Shown here in pieces: positions 7,249-16,592 of a stretch of DNA of 52,471 nt (position 1 is the first letter of the stretch; every line of letters begins with the position of its first letter). Under the pieces are notes generated by a model, which saw only the letters and a program-made list of their open reading frames with translations, was not told where the DNA came from and did not search any database. Source of the DNA: Fluviicola sp. (GTDB taxonomy: Bacteria; Bacteroidota; Bacteroidia; Flavobacteriales_D; Crocinitomicaceae); the NCBI GenBank assembly GCA_002734085.1, contig NVXV01000022.1, positions 1 to 52,471 of the forward strand, in the 5' to 3' direction. The position numbers and the translations under genes were made by a program.

Positions 7249-8163
7249 GTGAAATTATTCTTTTCGGTACTATTCCTTTCATTTATCATGTACTCATCTG
7301 TACAGGGTCAAACCCATTTTTTTGAAAGGGACACTTCGTTTAATAAATCAAGAGTAATAGGAACAAGTACAGCCGTCGGCGCATTTTGGGTAGGAAGTAT
7401 CATTGCGTTGAAAGAAGTCTGGTACAAAGATTCCTGGAGTGGAGAGTTTCATACATTTAATGACGCTAGTCAATGGATGCAAATGGATAAGGCTGGCCAC
7501 GTTTTTGCCGGTAGCTTTATCACAGATAATGTATACCACACATATCGTTGGTCAGGATTGAATAAAAGTACAAGTCTGATCCTAGGAGCAACAGCTAGTT
7601 TTGGGTACTTGTCTAGTTTTGAGATTCTTGATGGATTTAGTGATGAATGGGGTTTTTCGTGGAGTGATTTAACAGCAAATAGCATTGGTGTAGGTTGGTT
7701 TACAGCACAAGAATTACTATGGGATGAGCAGCGAATAAAACTGAAATTTAGTGCTCACCTTTCTCCCTATGCAAAGTATAGACCGAATGTTCTAGGAAGT
7801 AGCTTTTCCGAACGCTTACTAAAAGACTACAACGGGCAAACCTATTGGCTCTCTATCAATCCTTCGATGTTTATGTCTTCAATAACCCGTTTTCCCAAAT
7901 GGCTAAGTATTGGGCTGGGGTATAGCGTAGATGAAAAACTGAGAGGCGTTGAAAACACCTACTACTATGGAAATAGCGAGAGTCATGAAGTGTTTATCGC
8001 TCGGAGACAATACCTATTTTCGCTTGATGTTGATTTAACGAGAATTCCTGTGAAAAAACCTTGGTTAAAAACGCTATTTAAAACATTAAATCATATCAAA
8101 CTGCCATTTCCTGCGGTTGAATTTTCTACAAACGGTATTGGTTTTCATAATCTTTATTTTTAG
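7249..8163 (+). CDS. DUF2279 (YfiM-like) envelope protein
   Basis: The 304-residue product begins with a signal peptide (1-20, cleavage near VQGQ). It carries the DUF2279 block with the diagnostic QMDKAGHVFAGSF around residues 79-92, followed by hydrophobic glycine-rich segments and DEWGFSWSDLTANSIG. The C-terminal half has beta-rich stretches typical of outer-membrane association. The start is GTG, chosen because it opens the signal peptide and no ATG lies upstream. The function of DUF2279 is not established. It is followed in the same direction by a small barrel protein and a lipoprotein gene, which may belong to the same envelope process. Confidence 0.82.
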   Translation: MKLFFSVLFLSFIMYSSVQGQTHFFERDTSFNKSRVIGTSTAVGAFWVGSIIALKEVWYKDSWSGEFHTFNDASQWMQMDKAGHVFAGSFITDNVYHTYRWSGLNKSTSLILGATASFGYLSSFEILDGFSDEWGFSWSDLTANSIGVGWFTAQELLWDEQRIKLKFSAHLSPYAKYRPNVLGSSFSERLLKDYNGQTYWLSINPSMFMSSITRFPKWLSIGLGYSVDEKLRGVENTYYYGNSESHEVFIARRQYLFSLDVDLTRIPVKKPWLKTLFKTLNHIKLPFPAVEFSTNGIGFHNLYF

Positions 8164-8232
8164 AACAACAAACAGCCAGGTTAACTTCTAAACATATTAA
8201 ATCAATAATTTAAATTGAAAACAAAAAAACAG

Positions 8233-8240
8233 TAAATTTG
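8233..8240 (+). promoter_or_regulatory. Putative -7 box TAAATTTG for the small barrel gene
   Basis: The match ends 24 nt before the ATG at 8265. It contains the TTG at 8238, which argues against that TTG being the start codon. Confidence 0.5.
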
Positions 8241-8264
8241 ATTCAAAAGAAAGTAGATAAAACT

Positions 8265-8753
8265 ATGAAATGGATAACCTTTATAATTCTCGTGATCTTT
8301 TTCTCGCAAGTCACTACAGGACAAGGAGAATTTGAAAAAAAGAACTCAATCTACTTAGAACTAGCTGGAAGCGGTGGGTTTGGATCGATAAATTTTGAAC
8401 AAATATTTTTCAAAAAAAATATCACAGAACTAAGTTGGCGAGCTGGATTAAGTTTTGCACCAATTGACAAAAATAATGGGACGGGCATTGTCTTTCCTTT
8501 AATGATTAACGCATTATTGGGTAAGAATTCTCACAAATTGGAAATGGGTTTAGGACAAGGAATCACCGTAACGACAAGAGGTAGTGCTTTTGCTTTGACA
8601 ACAGCTGTTCTCGGATATCGTTTTCAACCCTCAACAAAACGCTGGTTCTGGAGAGTGAGTTATACACCACTCATTTCTTATCTTGTTGATTTCCAGATTC
8701 AACATTGGGGTGGCGTGAGTGTCGGTTATACGTTTAAAAATAAGGTGAAATGA
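8265..8753 (+). CDS. Small outer-membrane beta-barrel-like protein, function unknown
   Basis: The 162-residue product has a signal peptide (MKWITFIILVIFFSQVTTGQ) and then alternating strands such as SIYLELAGSGGFGSINFEQ, ending in GGVSVGYTFKNKVK. This fits a small barrel of 8 or so strands in the outer membrane. The in-frame TTG at 8238 overlaps the promoter motif, so the ATG at 8265 is preferred. The stop overlaps the start of the next lipoprotein gene as ATGA, so the two are translationally coupled. No specific family is recognised. Confidence 0.72.
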   Translation: MKWITFIILVIFFSQVTTGQGEFEKKNSIYLELAGSGGFGSINFEQIFFKKNITELSWRAGLSFAPIDKNNGTGIVFPLMINALLGKNSHKLEMGLGQGITVTTRGSAFALTTAVLGYRFQPSTKRWFWRVSYTPLISYLVDFQIQHWGGVSVGYTFKNKVK

Positions 8754-9508
8754 AAAAGCTTTTTATCATAAGTTTTCTTTTGATTTTGGGATGTCAAAAG
8801 AAAAAATTTTTTGACGGTCCCAATTTCTTTCAAGATGATTTTGAATCCTATTCAACTTTGGAAGAATTGCTTCTGCCAAATGATCAACTGTGGTCATTCA
8901 CTCAACTTACGAGAAATGCCAACAGTATTTCCGTAGATACTTCAAAGGCTCACTCAGGTAGTAAATCACTAAAGTTTAATGCAATAAGATCAGATGATGA
9001 CGGTGCTTCAAAAACAAGTATAGCAAAGCAAAATATGGCTTTTTGGGAAGGAGAAACAGTGAGATTAAAAGCCTCGTATTTTATAGAAGATACAAAATCT
9101 CTTGAATGGCTCTTCTTAATGGATCTGGAAGAGCAAACAGCTGTTGGCGCAGGTCCTGGTATGAGATTAGCTTTGGTTAATAACAAACTAAGAGTAGAAC
9201 ACAAATATTATGTGGATGATATTGTTCAAACCGAAGGTGATGAGTTAGATTTCCCTAGAAATCAATGGGTAGAATTAATTTGGGAAGTTAAACTATCTCA
9301 AAAGAAAAAAGGAACTGTAAAACTTTGGCAAGATGGGCAACTAATTATTGACAGCAAGAATAATAAAACATTGCCTACTGACATCCTGTATTCTCAACAA
9401 GGAACCAAAGGAATGTACAGCAGTTGTGAAATTGGTATTACGGCAAACTCCAAAGAAAATGATCTAACCATTTGGATTGATGATATAAAGTTTGAGAAAG
9501 TGGACTAG
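8750..9508 (+). CDS. Lipoprotein with a jelly-roll, polysaccharide-lyase-like domain
   Basis: The N-terminus is a lipoprotein signal with the Cys at residue 15 (LILGCQ). The body, 252 residues in all, resembles concanavalin-like jelly rolls of PL20/heparin-lyase-type proteins: FFQDDFESY near the start, SGSKSLKFN, NQWVELIWEVKLSQKKKGTVKLWQDGQLI in the middle, and IWIDDIKF at the end. The WVEL-to-LWQDG module is the clearest mark. No catalytic residues can be assigned, so it could be a binding protein rather than a lyase. It overlaps the upstream gene by 4 nt and is the last gene of the small envelope operon. Confidence 0.7.
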   Translation: MKKLFIISFLLILGCQKKKFFDGPNFFQDDFESYSTLEELLLPNDQLWSFTQLTRNANSISVDTSKAHSGSKSLKFNAIRSDDDGASKTSIAKQNMAFWEGETVRLKASYFIEDTKSLEWLFLMDLEEQTAVGAGPGMRLALVNNKLRVEHKYYVDDIVQTEGDELDFPRNQWVELIWEVKLSQKKKGTVKLWQDGQLIIDSKNNKTLPTDILYSQQGTKGMYSSCEIGITANSKENDLTIWIDDIKFEKVD

Positions 9509-9545
9509 TTATCTTTTAAACCTTTATAAATAGAGACTTTAAGAG

Positions 9546-10853
9546 CTATATCAACTTCTGGAAATCTCCAATCAATAGCGAAATATTCAACTGGGTAGTC
9601 AAATACTCTAGTTGAGCTTGAAGCAGGCGACCTCTGGCTTCAACTATTCCATATTGAATTTCTCTTAGCTCAAACGGAGTAACTGTTCCTGCATCATAAG
9701 CTTTTTCAGTAATTTCTGCTATTTCCTCTGCTTCGTCAGTGTTACGTTGCTCGAAATTTATTTTTTCTTCGGCAAATTCATATATACTGTAAGCTTCGTA
9801 AAGACTTTTCTCCAAGAGTAGCTCTTCTTGTTGAGCAATCAGCTCAGCACTTTCTTTATTTAATTTGGCATTTCGAACTTGAGTCACGCGCGAAAGTTGA
9901 TCTAAAATACTCCACTGCGCTGTAATTCCAAAACTAGGACCAAAACTTCGGTTGGAACTTAAAAATCCGACCTCATTCACGGAGCTTCCAAAATTGTAAG
10001 TGGAATAAAAACTAATCTGTGGGTAGAATCTACTTTTCGCTTCCTTCTTTTCCAGTTCACTTATTGCAATCATTGATTTAGATTGTAGCAGAGTAGTATT
10101 TTGTTGTTTTGCCCTTTCGATTAGTTCTTCCCATGTGAAACCTTCCCTCAACTCATTTAAATCGCCATATAGCTCTAATGTATTATTTTGATCTCTTGCA
10201 AGAAGTGTATTCAGTGTGGTAGAGACTTCCGCTATTGCTCTTTTATTATTTAAAAAAGCAGAGCTATCTGCAATAAGGTCTAGTTTAGCTTGTGCGAGTT
10301 GTACTTTGGAAGCCGCTCCGTTATTGATTTGTTTTTGTACATAGTCAATTCTGGATTGTGATAATCCAATAGCATCACTATAGATGTTCTCCATCTCCTG
10401 TAATGTGTAAAGCGTATAAAATGCCACTGACGCCTCATAAATTTTCATTTCCATTTGAGCACGGAGCGACATCTGGCTATATTCTTCAAGTTTGTCGAGT
10501 TTTTTATCAGTAGCGAACATTTTAAAACCATCAAAAAAAGTCCAGTTTAATTCAACACCCATATCGAATGATCTGTTCTGGGCATTCTCTGCTTCATTCA
10601 CCTGACCACTTAAAAACTCTTGCCTCGCACTGCTGATTGTAAAATTTTGATCGGCAAATGCATTGATGGTAGGAAGATATCCTGCCGCACCTGGATTATT
10701 GTTGTTAGAAGCAATAGCCGTATCGATTTTGCTGATTTGTATTCCGAAATCGTTTTCAAGGACTTCACTAATCACTTGATCAAGCGTCCATTTTTCTTGA
10801 GAAAATGACCAGGCACTTGAGAGAATTATAAAACTTAAGAAAATGTATCTCAT
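9546..10853 (-). CDS. TolC-family outer-membrane efflux protein
   Basis: This is the outer-membrane channel of the RND efflux system encoded just upstream. The 435-residue product has a signal peptide (1-18), an N-terminal WTLDQVISEVLENDFGI block, and two long coiled-coil repeats (for example 180-215 and 385-420) as in the TolC alpha-barrel. Its start overlaps the stop of the RND permease gene as ATGA, showing translational coupling. It is the last gene of marR-MFP-RND-TolC. The pump substrate cannot be read from sequence. Confidence 0.92.
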   Translation of the reverse strand: MRYIFLSFIILSSAWSFSQEKWTLDQVISEVLENDFGIQISKIDTAIASNNNNPGAAGYLPTINAFADQNFTISSARQEFLSGQVNEAENAQNRSFDMGVELNWTFFDGFKMFATDKKLDKLEEYSQMSLRAQMEMKIYEASVAFYTLYTLQEMENIYSDAIGLSQSRIDYVQKQINNGAASKVQLAQAKLDLIADSSAFLNNKRAIAEVSTTLNTLLARDQNNTLELYGDLNELREGFTWEELIERAKQQNTTLLQSKSMIAISELEKKEAKSRFYPQISFYSTYNFGSSVNEVGFLSSNRSFGPSFGITAQWSILDQLSRVTQVRNAKLNKESAELIAQQEELLLEKSLYEAYSIYEFAEEKINFEQRNTDEAEEIAEITEKAYDAGTVTPFELREIQYGIVEARGRLLQAQLEYLTTQLNISLLIGDFQKLI

Positions 10854-13800
10854 GATTCTTTTCGTTTTTGGGTGAAGTAAATATACAAGCCTGGAATAAT
10901 ATATAAAGTGAGCACTAAAGAAAATGTTAAACCACCAATTATCGCAAGTCCCATCGGAATCCTACTGGTTGAAGCATCTCCAATGGCAAGAGCAATGGGT
11001 AAAGCACCAAGTATGGTTGCTAAAGAAGTCATTAAAATAGGTCTGAATCGTTCGGAGGCTGCATCGATTATGGATGACTTTAAGCTGAGTCCCGCTTTCT
11101 TTCTTTGATTGGCAAATTCGACAATCAGAATTCCGTTTTTCGTGACTAACCCAACAAGAACAATAATTCCAATTTGACTAAAGATATTCAGTGTGTGATC
11201 GAATAGCCATAGTGTGAGGACTGCTCCTGCTAGGGCAAGGGGGACTGTGAACATAATAACTAAAGGATCTGTAAAACTTTCAAATTGTGCAGAAAGAACA
11301 AGATAAACCAAAACAAGAGCAAGAAGGAATGCAAAAATCAGACTATTTCCGCTTTCCATAAATTCTTTTGAAGTTCCTGCTAAGGATGTTGTATACGACT
11401 CATCTAATACTTTTTCAGCAATTTGATCCATTACTTCGATGCCATCACCTACTGTTTTTCCTTTTGCTGGCGCTGCAGAAACTGTTGCAGCAACATATCG
11501 GTTATACCGGTATAATTGGGGTGGACTAGATTCGTCATGTACTGTAACTAAGTTGTCTAACGAAATCATTTCACCATTGTCATTTCTTACATGGATTTCT
11601 TTTAAATCTGAAGGGTCATTTCTGTAATCCTTTTTTGCTTGACCGATGACTTGATATTGTTTTCCTTCCTTGATGAAGTATCCATAACGCTGTCCGGAAA
11701 AATAGAGCTGCATTGTTTCAGCAATATCTTTAACACTTACACCAACAGACTTTGCCTTTTCTCTATTAATTTCTACTTGAAGTTCGGGTTTATTAAATTT
11801 TAAATCAACGTCAACAATGTCAAAAGCAGGATGATTTCTGGCTTCTTCCATAAATTGAGGTAAAACTGCTTCGATTTTCTCTAAACTCGAAGCCTGTAGC
11901 ACATACTGAACAGGTAAGCCTGAGTTTCTTCCTCCGCCGATGGTTTGTTCTTGTACAACAAATGTTCTGGCAAAATTGAAAGATTTGAGTTGCTCTGTTA
12001 GTTCATCTGCTAATTGAAATTGGCTCTTTTCACGCTGATCTTTTGGAACTAGTGTCAAGCGGACAAATCCTTTGTTGATTGAAATAGAGCTACCAAATCC
12101 AGGAGAAGTCACTGAAAGTAGAGATTCTCTTTCTTTCATAGTATCGGTCAATGCTATTATTTCCTGTTGGAATTCATCCATTCTTTCGAAAGAAGTTCCT
12201 TCGGGCGCATTACTCATAATTCTCAAACGACCTTTGTCTTCCATAGGAGCCAACTCGGATTGTAATCGGCTACCAAAGAAAAAGATCATTCCCGCAATTA
12301 TTCCCATGTAAATAAATGATTGCCATGGTTTCCGCATGAATGCAATTAAGGAACGTTTGTACATATTCGTCATCCCAGTAAAAAAGGCCTCAGATTTCTT
12401 GAACCAGGTGGTCTGTTTTTTCTTCTTTTTTAAGAGTCGAGAACTCATCATTGGTGTTAGGGTCAGCGACACAAATGATGAAATTATTACCGAACCAGCT
12501 ACAACGATACCAAACTCTCTAAATAAACGACCTGTTAGGCCTTGAAGAAAAATAATGGGTAGAAATACGGCTGTCAGGGTTATTGTAGTTGCTATTACTG
12601 CGAAAATGATCTCTTTTGCCCCTTCGTGAGCTGCTTTTTTTGGATTCATGCCGCGTTCTATCTTGGTATAGATATTTTCCATCACTACTATGGCGTCATC
12701 CACAACCAAACCAGTAGCTAATACAATTCCTAAAAGCGATAAAATGTTTATTGAAAAGTCCATGATATACATCACAAAAAATGTACCTATCAATGAAATA
12801 GGGATCGTAATAACTGGAACTAAGGTCGTTCTCCAATTTCTTAAAAACAGCAAAATGACAAGCAATACAAGTAAAAAGGCGATTATAACTGTGTTTTGTA
12901 CTTCATCAATCGATTTCCTGATATTCTCAGTATTATCCAGTGCAACACCCAATCGAATATCTTCAGGCAAATCGGGTTTTATTTTCTCTAAACGCTCATA
13001 AATTTGATCGACAATATCGATGTAATTAGCCCCAGGTTGAGGCTGAATAGCAATTCCAATCATTGGAACACCTCCATTTCCACGAAGTAAAGTTCTTTCA
13101 TTCTCAGGCCTTAACTCTGCTGACCCAATGTCTTTTAGTCGAATGATGCTTCCTTCGTTTTCTTGAATTATTAAATCGTTGAATTCTTCCTCTTTAGTGA
13201 GTCGTCCGAATGTGCGAATAGTCAACTCAACAGTTTCTCCTTCAATTCTTCCAGATGGAAGTTCAATGTTTTGAGTGAGCAGCGCAGATCGAACATCTGT
13301 TGCAGTAATGCCGAATCCAGCCATTTTTGTGGGTTCGAGGAGTAACTTCATTGAGTACTTCTTTTCTCCCCAGAGATAAATTCTACTGATGCCTTGTATG
13401 GTTTGAAGTCGTTCTTTGAATACGTTTATACCAAGATATGTTAGTTCCAGCAGGCTTTTTGAGTCAGACTGAACCGTTAAAGAAAATATCGTTTCCGCAT
13501 CCGCATCTGATTTTGCAACAACTGGAGGGTCAGCATTCTCAGGTATATTACGAATTGCACCTGAAACTTTATCTCGAATATCATTTGCAGCATTATCCAG
13601 GTCTAAATCTAAATCAAATTCTACTTTAATGCTACTTCTCCCATCACTACTTATAGAAGTCATGGTTCTAATTCCTTGCACAGAATTTATAGCTTCCTCT
13701 AGAGGTTCTGTAATCTGAGACTCAATAATATCCGCATTTGCTCCTGGGTAGTTTGTCGTTACTGTTATGATTGGTGGATCAACAGAAGGGAATTCACGAA

Positions 13801-13900
13801 CACCGAGAGAATCAAATCCAATGAAGCCAAAAATCACAATGATAATAGACATTACCGTTGCAAGAACAGGGCGATTTATACTTAAAGAGGATAAATTCAT
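10850..13900 (-). CDS. RND-family efflux permease (AcrB/MexF-like, HAE1 type)
   Basis: This inner-membrane proton-driven pump exports hydrophobic or amphiphilic compounds through its adaptor and TolC partner. The 1016 residues are typical of HAE1 pumps. Visible features are the first TM segment near the N-terminus, the periplasmic motif REFPSVDPPIITVTTNYPGA, the proton-relay pair in GLVVDDAIVVMEN (around residue 400) and the matching lysine in VGLVTKNGILIVEFANQ near the C-terminus. Nothing essential is missing. ATGA overlaps on both sides link it to the adaptor and TolC genes. Regulation probably runs through the MarR gene at the head of the operon. Confidence 0.95.
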   Translation of the reverse strand: MNLSSLSINRPVLATVMSIIIVIFGFIGFDSLGVREFPSVDPPIITVTTNYPGANADIIESQITEPLEEAINSVQGIRTMTSISSDGRSSIKVEFDLDLDLDNAANDIRDKVSGAIRNIPENADPPVVAKSDADAETIFSLTVQSDSKSLLELTYLGINVFKERLQTIQGISRIYLWGEKKYSMKLLLEPTKMAGFGITATDVRSALLTQNIELPSGRIEGETVELTIRTFGRLTKEEEFNDLIIQENEGSIIRLKDIGSAELRPENERTLLRGNGGVPMIGIAIQPQPGANYIDIVDQIYERLEKIKPDLPEDIRLGVALDNTENIRKSIDEVQNTVIIAFLLVLLVILLFLRNWRTTLVPVITIPISLIGTFFVMYIMDFSINILSLLGIVLATGLVVDDAIVVMENIYTKIERGMNPKKAAHEGAKEIIFAVIATTITLTAVFLPIIFLQGLTGRLFREFGIVVAGSVIISSFVSLTLTPMMSSRLLKKKKKQTTWFKKSEAFFTGMTNMYKRSLIAFMRKPWQSFIYMGIIAGMIFFFGSRLQSELAPMEDKGRLRIMSNAPEGTSFERMDEFQQEIIALTDTMKERESLLSVTSPGFGSSISINKGFVRLTLVPKDQREKSQFQLADELTEQLKSFNFARTFVVQEQTIGGGRNSGLPVQYVLQASSLEKIEAVLPQFMEEARNHPAFDIVDVDLKFNKPELQVEINREKAKSVGVSVKDIAETMQLYFSGQRYGYFIKEGKQYQVIGQAKKDYRNDPSDLKEIHVRNDNGEMISLDNLVTVHDESSPPQLYRYNRYVAATVSAAPAKGKTVGDGIEVMDQIAEKVLDESYTTSLAGTSKEFMESGNSLIFAFLLALVLVYLVLSAQFESFTDPLVIMFTVPLALAGAVLTLWLFDHTLNIFSQIGIIVLVGLVTKNGILIVEFANQRKKAGLSLKSSIIDAASERFRPILMTSLATILGALPIALAIGDASTSRIPMGLAIIGGLTFSLVLTLYIIPGLYIYFTQKRKES

Positions 13901-14943
13901 TTAATCTCTTTTTTTGGTTTAATATTTTTGCCTTCCTGCATTCCGAGTAAACCCGTCATTACGATAGTGTCTTTGTCATTCACTTTACCAAATATTTGAA
14001 CTTTATCACTTGTTCTAACACCGACATTTACTTTGACTTTTTCAGCCTTACCATTTTTGAATTTCCAAATAACCTGTCCATCGACAACAGGGACAACCGC
14101 CTGAGTTGGAACTTGAATACTGTTTTCAGCTTTACCTAAATTGTATTGAATAGAAACGAATCCTCCAGGGACAATTGAACTGTTTTTATCTAGTTTAGCA
14201 CGGACATTATACATTTGAGTTTTTTGATCAATTGTAGGGTCTGCAGCATAAACAGTTGCTTTTTCTGGTGTAACCTCTAGCGAGTCTGAAGATGGTTTTA
14301 TCGTTATTTCCTGTCCCATTTTAACTAATGAAGCGTATCGTTGAGCGATAGAAAAAGAAACTTTTAGTTTTTCAGTTTGTGCAAGTGATGTAATTAAATC
14401 TGATGTTGTGATATAGGCTCCTTCACTAATTTGTCTTAGACCAATCCTTCCAGAAAAAGGAGCGCGAATTGTCCCTTTGTCAATTTGAACGTTGATCAAA
14501 GCGACCTGAGCCTTGAGACCTTCTAAGCTTGATTGAGCTTTTTCGACTGCTTCTAGCGTCCCCGCTTCGTCTTCATAAAGTTGTTTTTTTCTATTGAAAT
14601 CTTTTTGAGCCAATCGTAAATCAACTTCGAGTTGTTTCTTTTCTGCTTCTAGAATATCTGTGTCAATTTTTACTAAAACTTTGCCTTTCGGTACTTTTTC
14701 TCCCTCTTCAAAGTTTATGGATTTTACTCTTCCGTTTATTTCACTGTAGATTTTCACTTCTTCAAAAGGAAGTGTTCGCCCTGGAACTTGCAGTATTTGT
14801 TCTATCGATTGAGTTTTAACAACTGTGTAGTCAACAGCGGTGAAGTTTATTTCAGAATCGTTGTCCTCGACAATTTCTTCATCACTTTTACAACTAGAAA
14901 TGAATAGGCTAAAAATTAATACTATTATCGAATATTTAATCAT
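13897..14943 (-). CDS. RND efflux periplasmic adaptor (membrane fusion protein), lipoprotein
   Basis: The adaptor bridges the RND pump and TolC. From the ATG at 14943 the protein begins MIKYSIIVLIFSLFISSC, a clear lipoprotein signal. A barrel-sandwich half (GRTLPFEEVKIYSEINGRV, then INFEEGEKVPKGKVLVKID), a helical hairpin and the second lipoyl half (GTIRAPFSGRIGLRQIS) follow. The upstream in-frame codon at 14979 is TTG and lies inside marR, so it is rejected; an ATG at 14952 is a possible alternative. The preferred start lies one nucleotide after the marR stop. Confidence 0.92.
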   Translation of the reverse strand: MIKYSIIVLIFSLFISSCKSDEEIVEDNDSEINFTAVDYTVVKTQSIEQILQVPGRTLPFEEVKIYSEINGRVKSINFEEGEKVPKGKVLVKIDTDILEAEKKQLEVDLRLAQKDFNRKKQLYEDEAGTLEAVEKAQSSLEGLKAQVALINVQIDKGTIRAPFSGRIGLRQISEGAYITTSDLITSLAQTEKLKVSFSIAQRYASLVKMGQEITIKPSSDSLEVTPEKATVYAADPTIDQKTQMYNVRAKLDKNSSIVPGGFVSIQYNLGKAENSIQVPTQAVVPVVDGQVIWKFKNGKAEKVKVNVGVRTSDKVQIFGKVNDKDTIVMTGLLGMQEGKNIKPKKEIK

Positions 14944-14944
14944 T

Positions 14945-15427
14945 TTAATCATTTTTAATATTGTCGTAAAAGAGTGCAATTCGGTGACCTGAGACTGTTT
15001 TCATTTTATCTGCAAGATGAATCAACTCCTCTGAAAAACCAGCTTGATTTTTATTCCCGATATTTTCAAGGAACAATTGGTCAGTGCTTTTTATCGCTTC
15101 TTCAATAATATTTATATAAGGTTTGCCTTTATTTGTGATTTCAAGCAAGTGACTTCTTCTGTCTTCGGGGTTGTCAATTCTATTAATAAAGCCAGCGCTT
15201 TCTAAATAATCAACGATTCTCACAATAACAACTTTGTCAGCATGTAATTGTTTTGAAAGATTTTGCTGGGTGATGGTTGCGTTGTTTTGTGCAATTAACC
15301 AGAAAGGGTAATAATATCTATTCAAAGGAATGTCCTCTAGCTTTGCACTGAGAATACTTATATATTGCTTTGTCAGTAATCCAAAAAGCTTACCCAGAGG
15401 AAATAGTTGTTCGTTTGTTTTACTCAT
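14945..15427 (-). CDS. MarR-family transcriptional regulator of the RND operon
   Basis: MarR proteins are dimeric winged-helix repressors that usually release DNA on binding small aromatic or lipophilic ligands. The 160-residue protein has the recognition region ATITQQNLSKQLHADKVVIVRIVDYLESAGFI (about 50-82) followed by the wing RIDNPEDRRSHLLEITNKG, where the D-x-R-S motif is diagnostic. It heads the efflux operon, so autoregulation and control of the pump are likely but inferred. A -7 box lies 27 nt upstream of its ATG. Confidence 0.93.
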   Translation of the reverse strand: MSKTNEQLFPLGKLFGLLTKQYISILSAKLEDIPLNRYYYPFWLIAQNNATITQQNLSKQLHADKVVIVRIVDYLESAGFINRIDNPEDRRSHLLEITNKGKPYINIIEEAIKSTDQLFLENIGNKNQAGFSEELIHLADKMKTVSGHRIALFYDNIKND

Positions 15428-15454
15428 AAAATCACTTACCGTGTATTAAGTTTA

Positions 15455-15462
15455 CAAAGTTA
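15455..15462 (-). promoter_or_regulatory. Putative -7 box TAACTTTG for the marR-RND operon
   Basis: TAACTTTG on the minus strand lies 27 nt before the marR ATG. It is the likely promoter of the four-gene efflux operon. Confidence 0.5.
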
Positions 15463-15501
15463 ACTAAAGAACAAGTTTGGGGTATAAATGTTTGTTAAAT
15501 T

Positions 15502-16449
15502 TCACTTCTTTTTTCTACGCCTTCTCTTCTCAGCTCTCGATAAGGCATTTTTCCTTTTTGATTTAGAAAAAACAACCTTGAAAGGATGAATCATTTGTCC
15601 AAAGAATGTTTTAGGGATGATTTCTTGATCATCTACTCCTAAAATGGGTTGACCTTTATCTTTTGGAAGGTAGAAAAACCCAAAAATATGATCCCAAAGG
15701 GTTGTAGTTGAAGCAAAGTTTACACCATATCTATTTGGGAGCGTTTTCGCGTGATGCCAATAGTGTGTTTCAGGAGTTATTAAAATATAGTTTAACCAAT
15801 TCCAATTCACTCGTATATTGCAATGAGAGAAAAAGGTAAAACCGTAACCAATCCATAGGTAAAGAGCTACAAATTCACTTACCGAGAAATTCATAAACAT
15901 GAAAGGTAAAAAAAGAAGAGGTTTGAAAACAAAGTATTCTACCCAGTGAAAATGCCTTGTAGATGCAAATCCAAGTTCTTCCTGAGCGTGGTGAATTTTA
16001 TGAAACTGCCAAAGAAAATCAATACGATGTAGGAGGAAATGACCAAACCACTGTAGAAAATCCAAAAGAAGAAAAATAATCAAAAACTGAAAAATAAAGG
16101 GCAACTTCTTTATATCAAAAAGTATGTAGTCAGAAACGCCAAAAAGACCTAAGAATTCTTTAAAAAGATATTCTGTAGTTGAGGCAAAAGCGAAAAATCC
16201 AAATAACAAGATGAGATAGTCGAAAAAGATCACATAGAATAAATCTAAAGTAAATCCTTTTCGGGATAAAGGCTTATACTCGAGTTTTCGGGGTAAGAAT
16301 AATTCTAATAAAAAAGTCAATAGACAAATAACAGGGATAATGTAAAATGGATTGTCCCAAGCTGGGTTTTGAATTTGTTGAACAAAGTACTCCTTGTAAA
16401 AATTGAAGTTGTTTTTGAAGACTTCTGTTATGGACAGTAAATAGTACAT
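15502..16449 (-). CDS. Fatty acid hydroxylase / sterol desaturase superfamily membrane protein
   Basis: This superfamily uses a di-iron centre held by eight or so histidines to oxidise lipid substrates in the membrane. The 315-residue product has several transmembrane helices and the histidine boxes HFLLH, HKIHH and HYWHH in the expected order, plus HFHWVEY. The C-terminus is strongly basic (ALSRAEKRRRRKKK). The exact substrate (lipid, carotenoid or ornithine-lipid type) is unknown. A paralogue with the same boxes lies at 40078-40980. It is read in the same direction as the efflux operon but separated from it. Confidence 0.88.
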   Translation of the reverse strand: MYYLLSITEVFKNNFNFYKEYFVQQIQNPAWDNPFYIIPVICLLTFLLELFLPRKLEYKPLSRKGFTLDLFYVIFFDYLILLFGFFAFASTTEYLFKEFLGLFGVSDYILFDIKKLPFIFQFLIIFLLLDFLQWFGHFLLHRIDFLWQFHKIHHAQEELGFASTRHFHWVEYFVFKPLLFLPFMFMNFSVSEFVALYLWIGYGFTFFSHCNIRVNWNWLNYILITPETHYWHHAKTLPNRYGVNFASTTTLWDHIFGFFYLPKDKGQPILGVDDQEIIPKTFFGQMIHPFKVVFSKSKRKNALSRAEKRRRRKKK

Positions 16450-16573
16450 CAGCTACATTTATTAGGTTCTACCAAGATATGATTTTTTTTTAAGATTTCC
16501 ATACCCAATTAATTGTTCGTAATGAAAATTTAATCTTAATGATTGATTAATATCAAAATCACTTTTTGTAAAC

Positions 16574-16581
16574 TATATTTG
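16574..16581 (+). promoter_or_regulatory. Putative -7 box TATATTTG for the S1/P1 nuclease gene
   Basis: A TAnnTTTG match lies 11 nt before the ATG at 16593. Confidence 0.5.
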
Positions 16582-16592
16582 TTAAAAAAAAT

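Noticed and set aside
8238-8264. TTG start giving a 9-residue longer barrel protein
   Set aside because: The TTG is inside the -7 promoter box and the ATG at 8265 opens a proper signal peptide.
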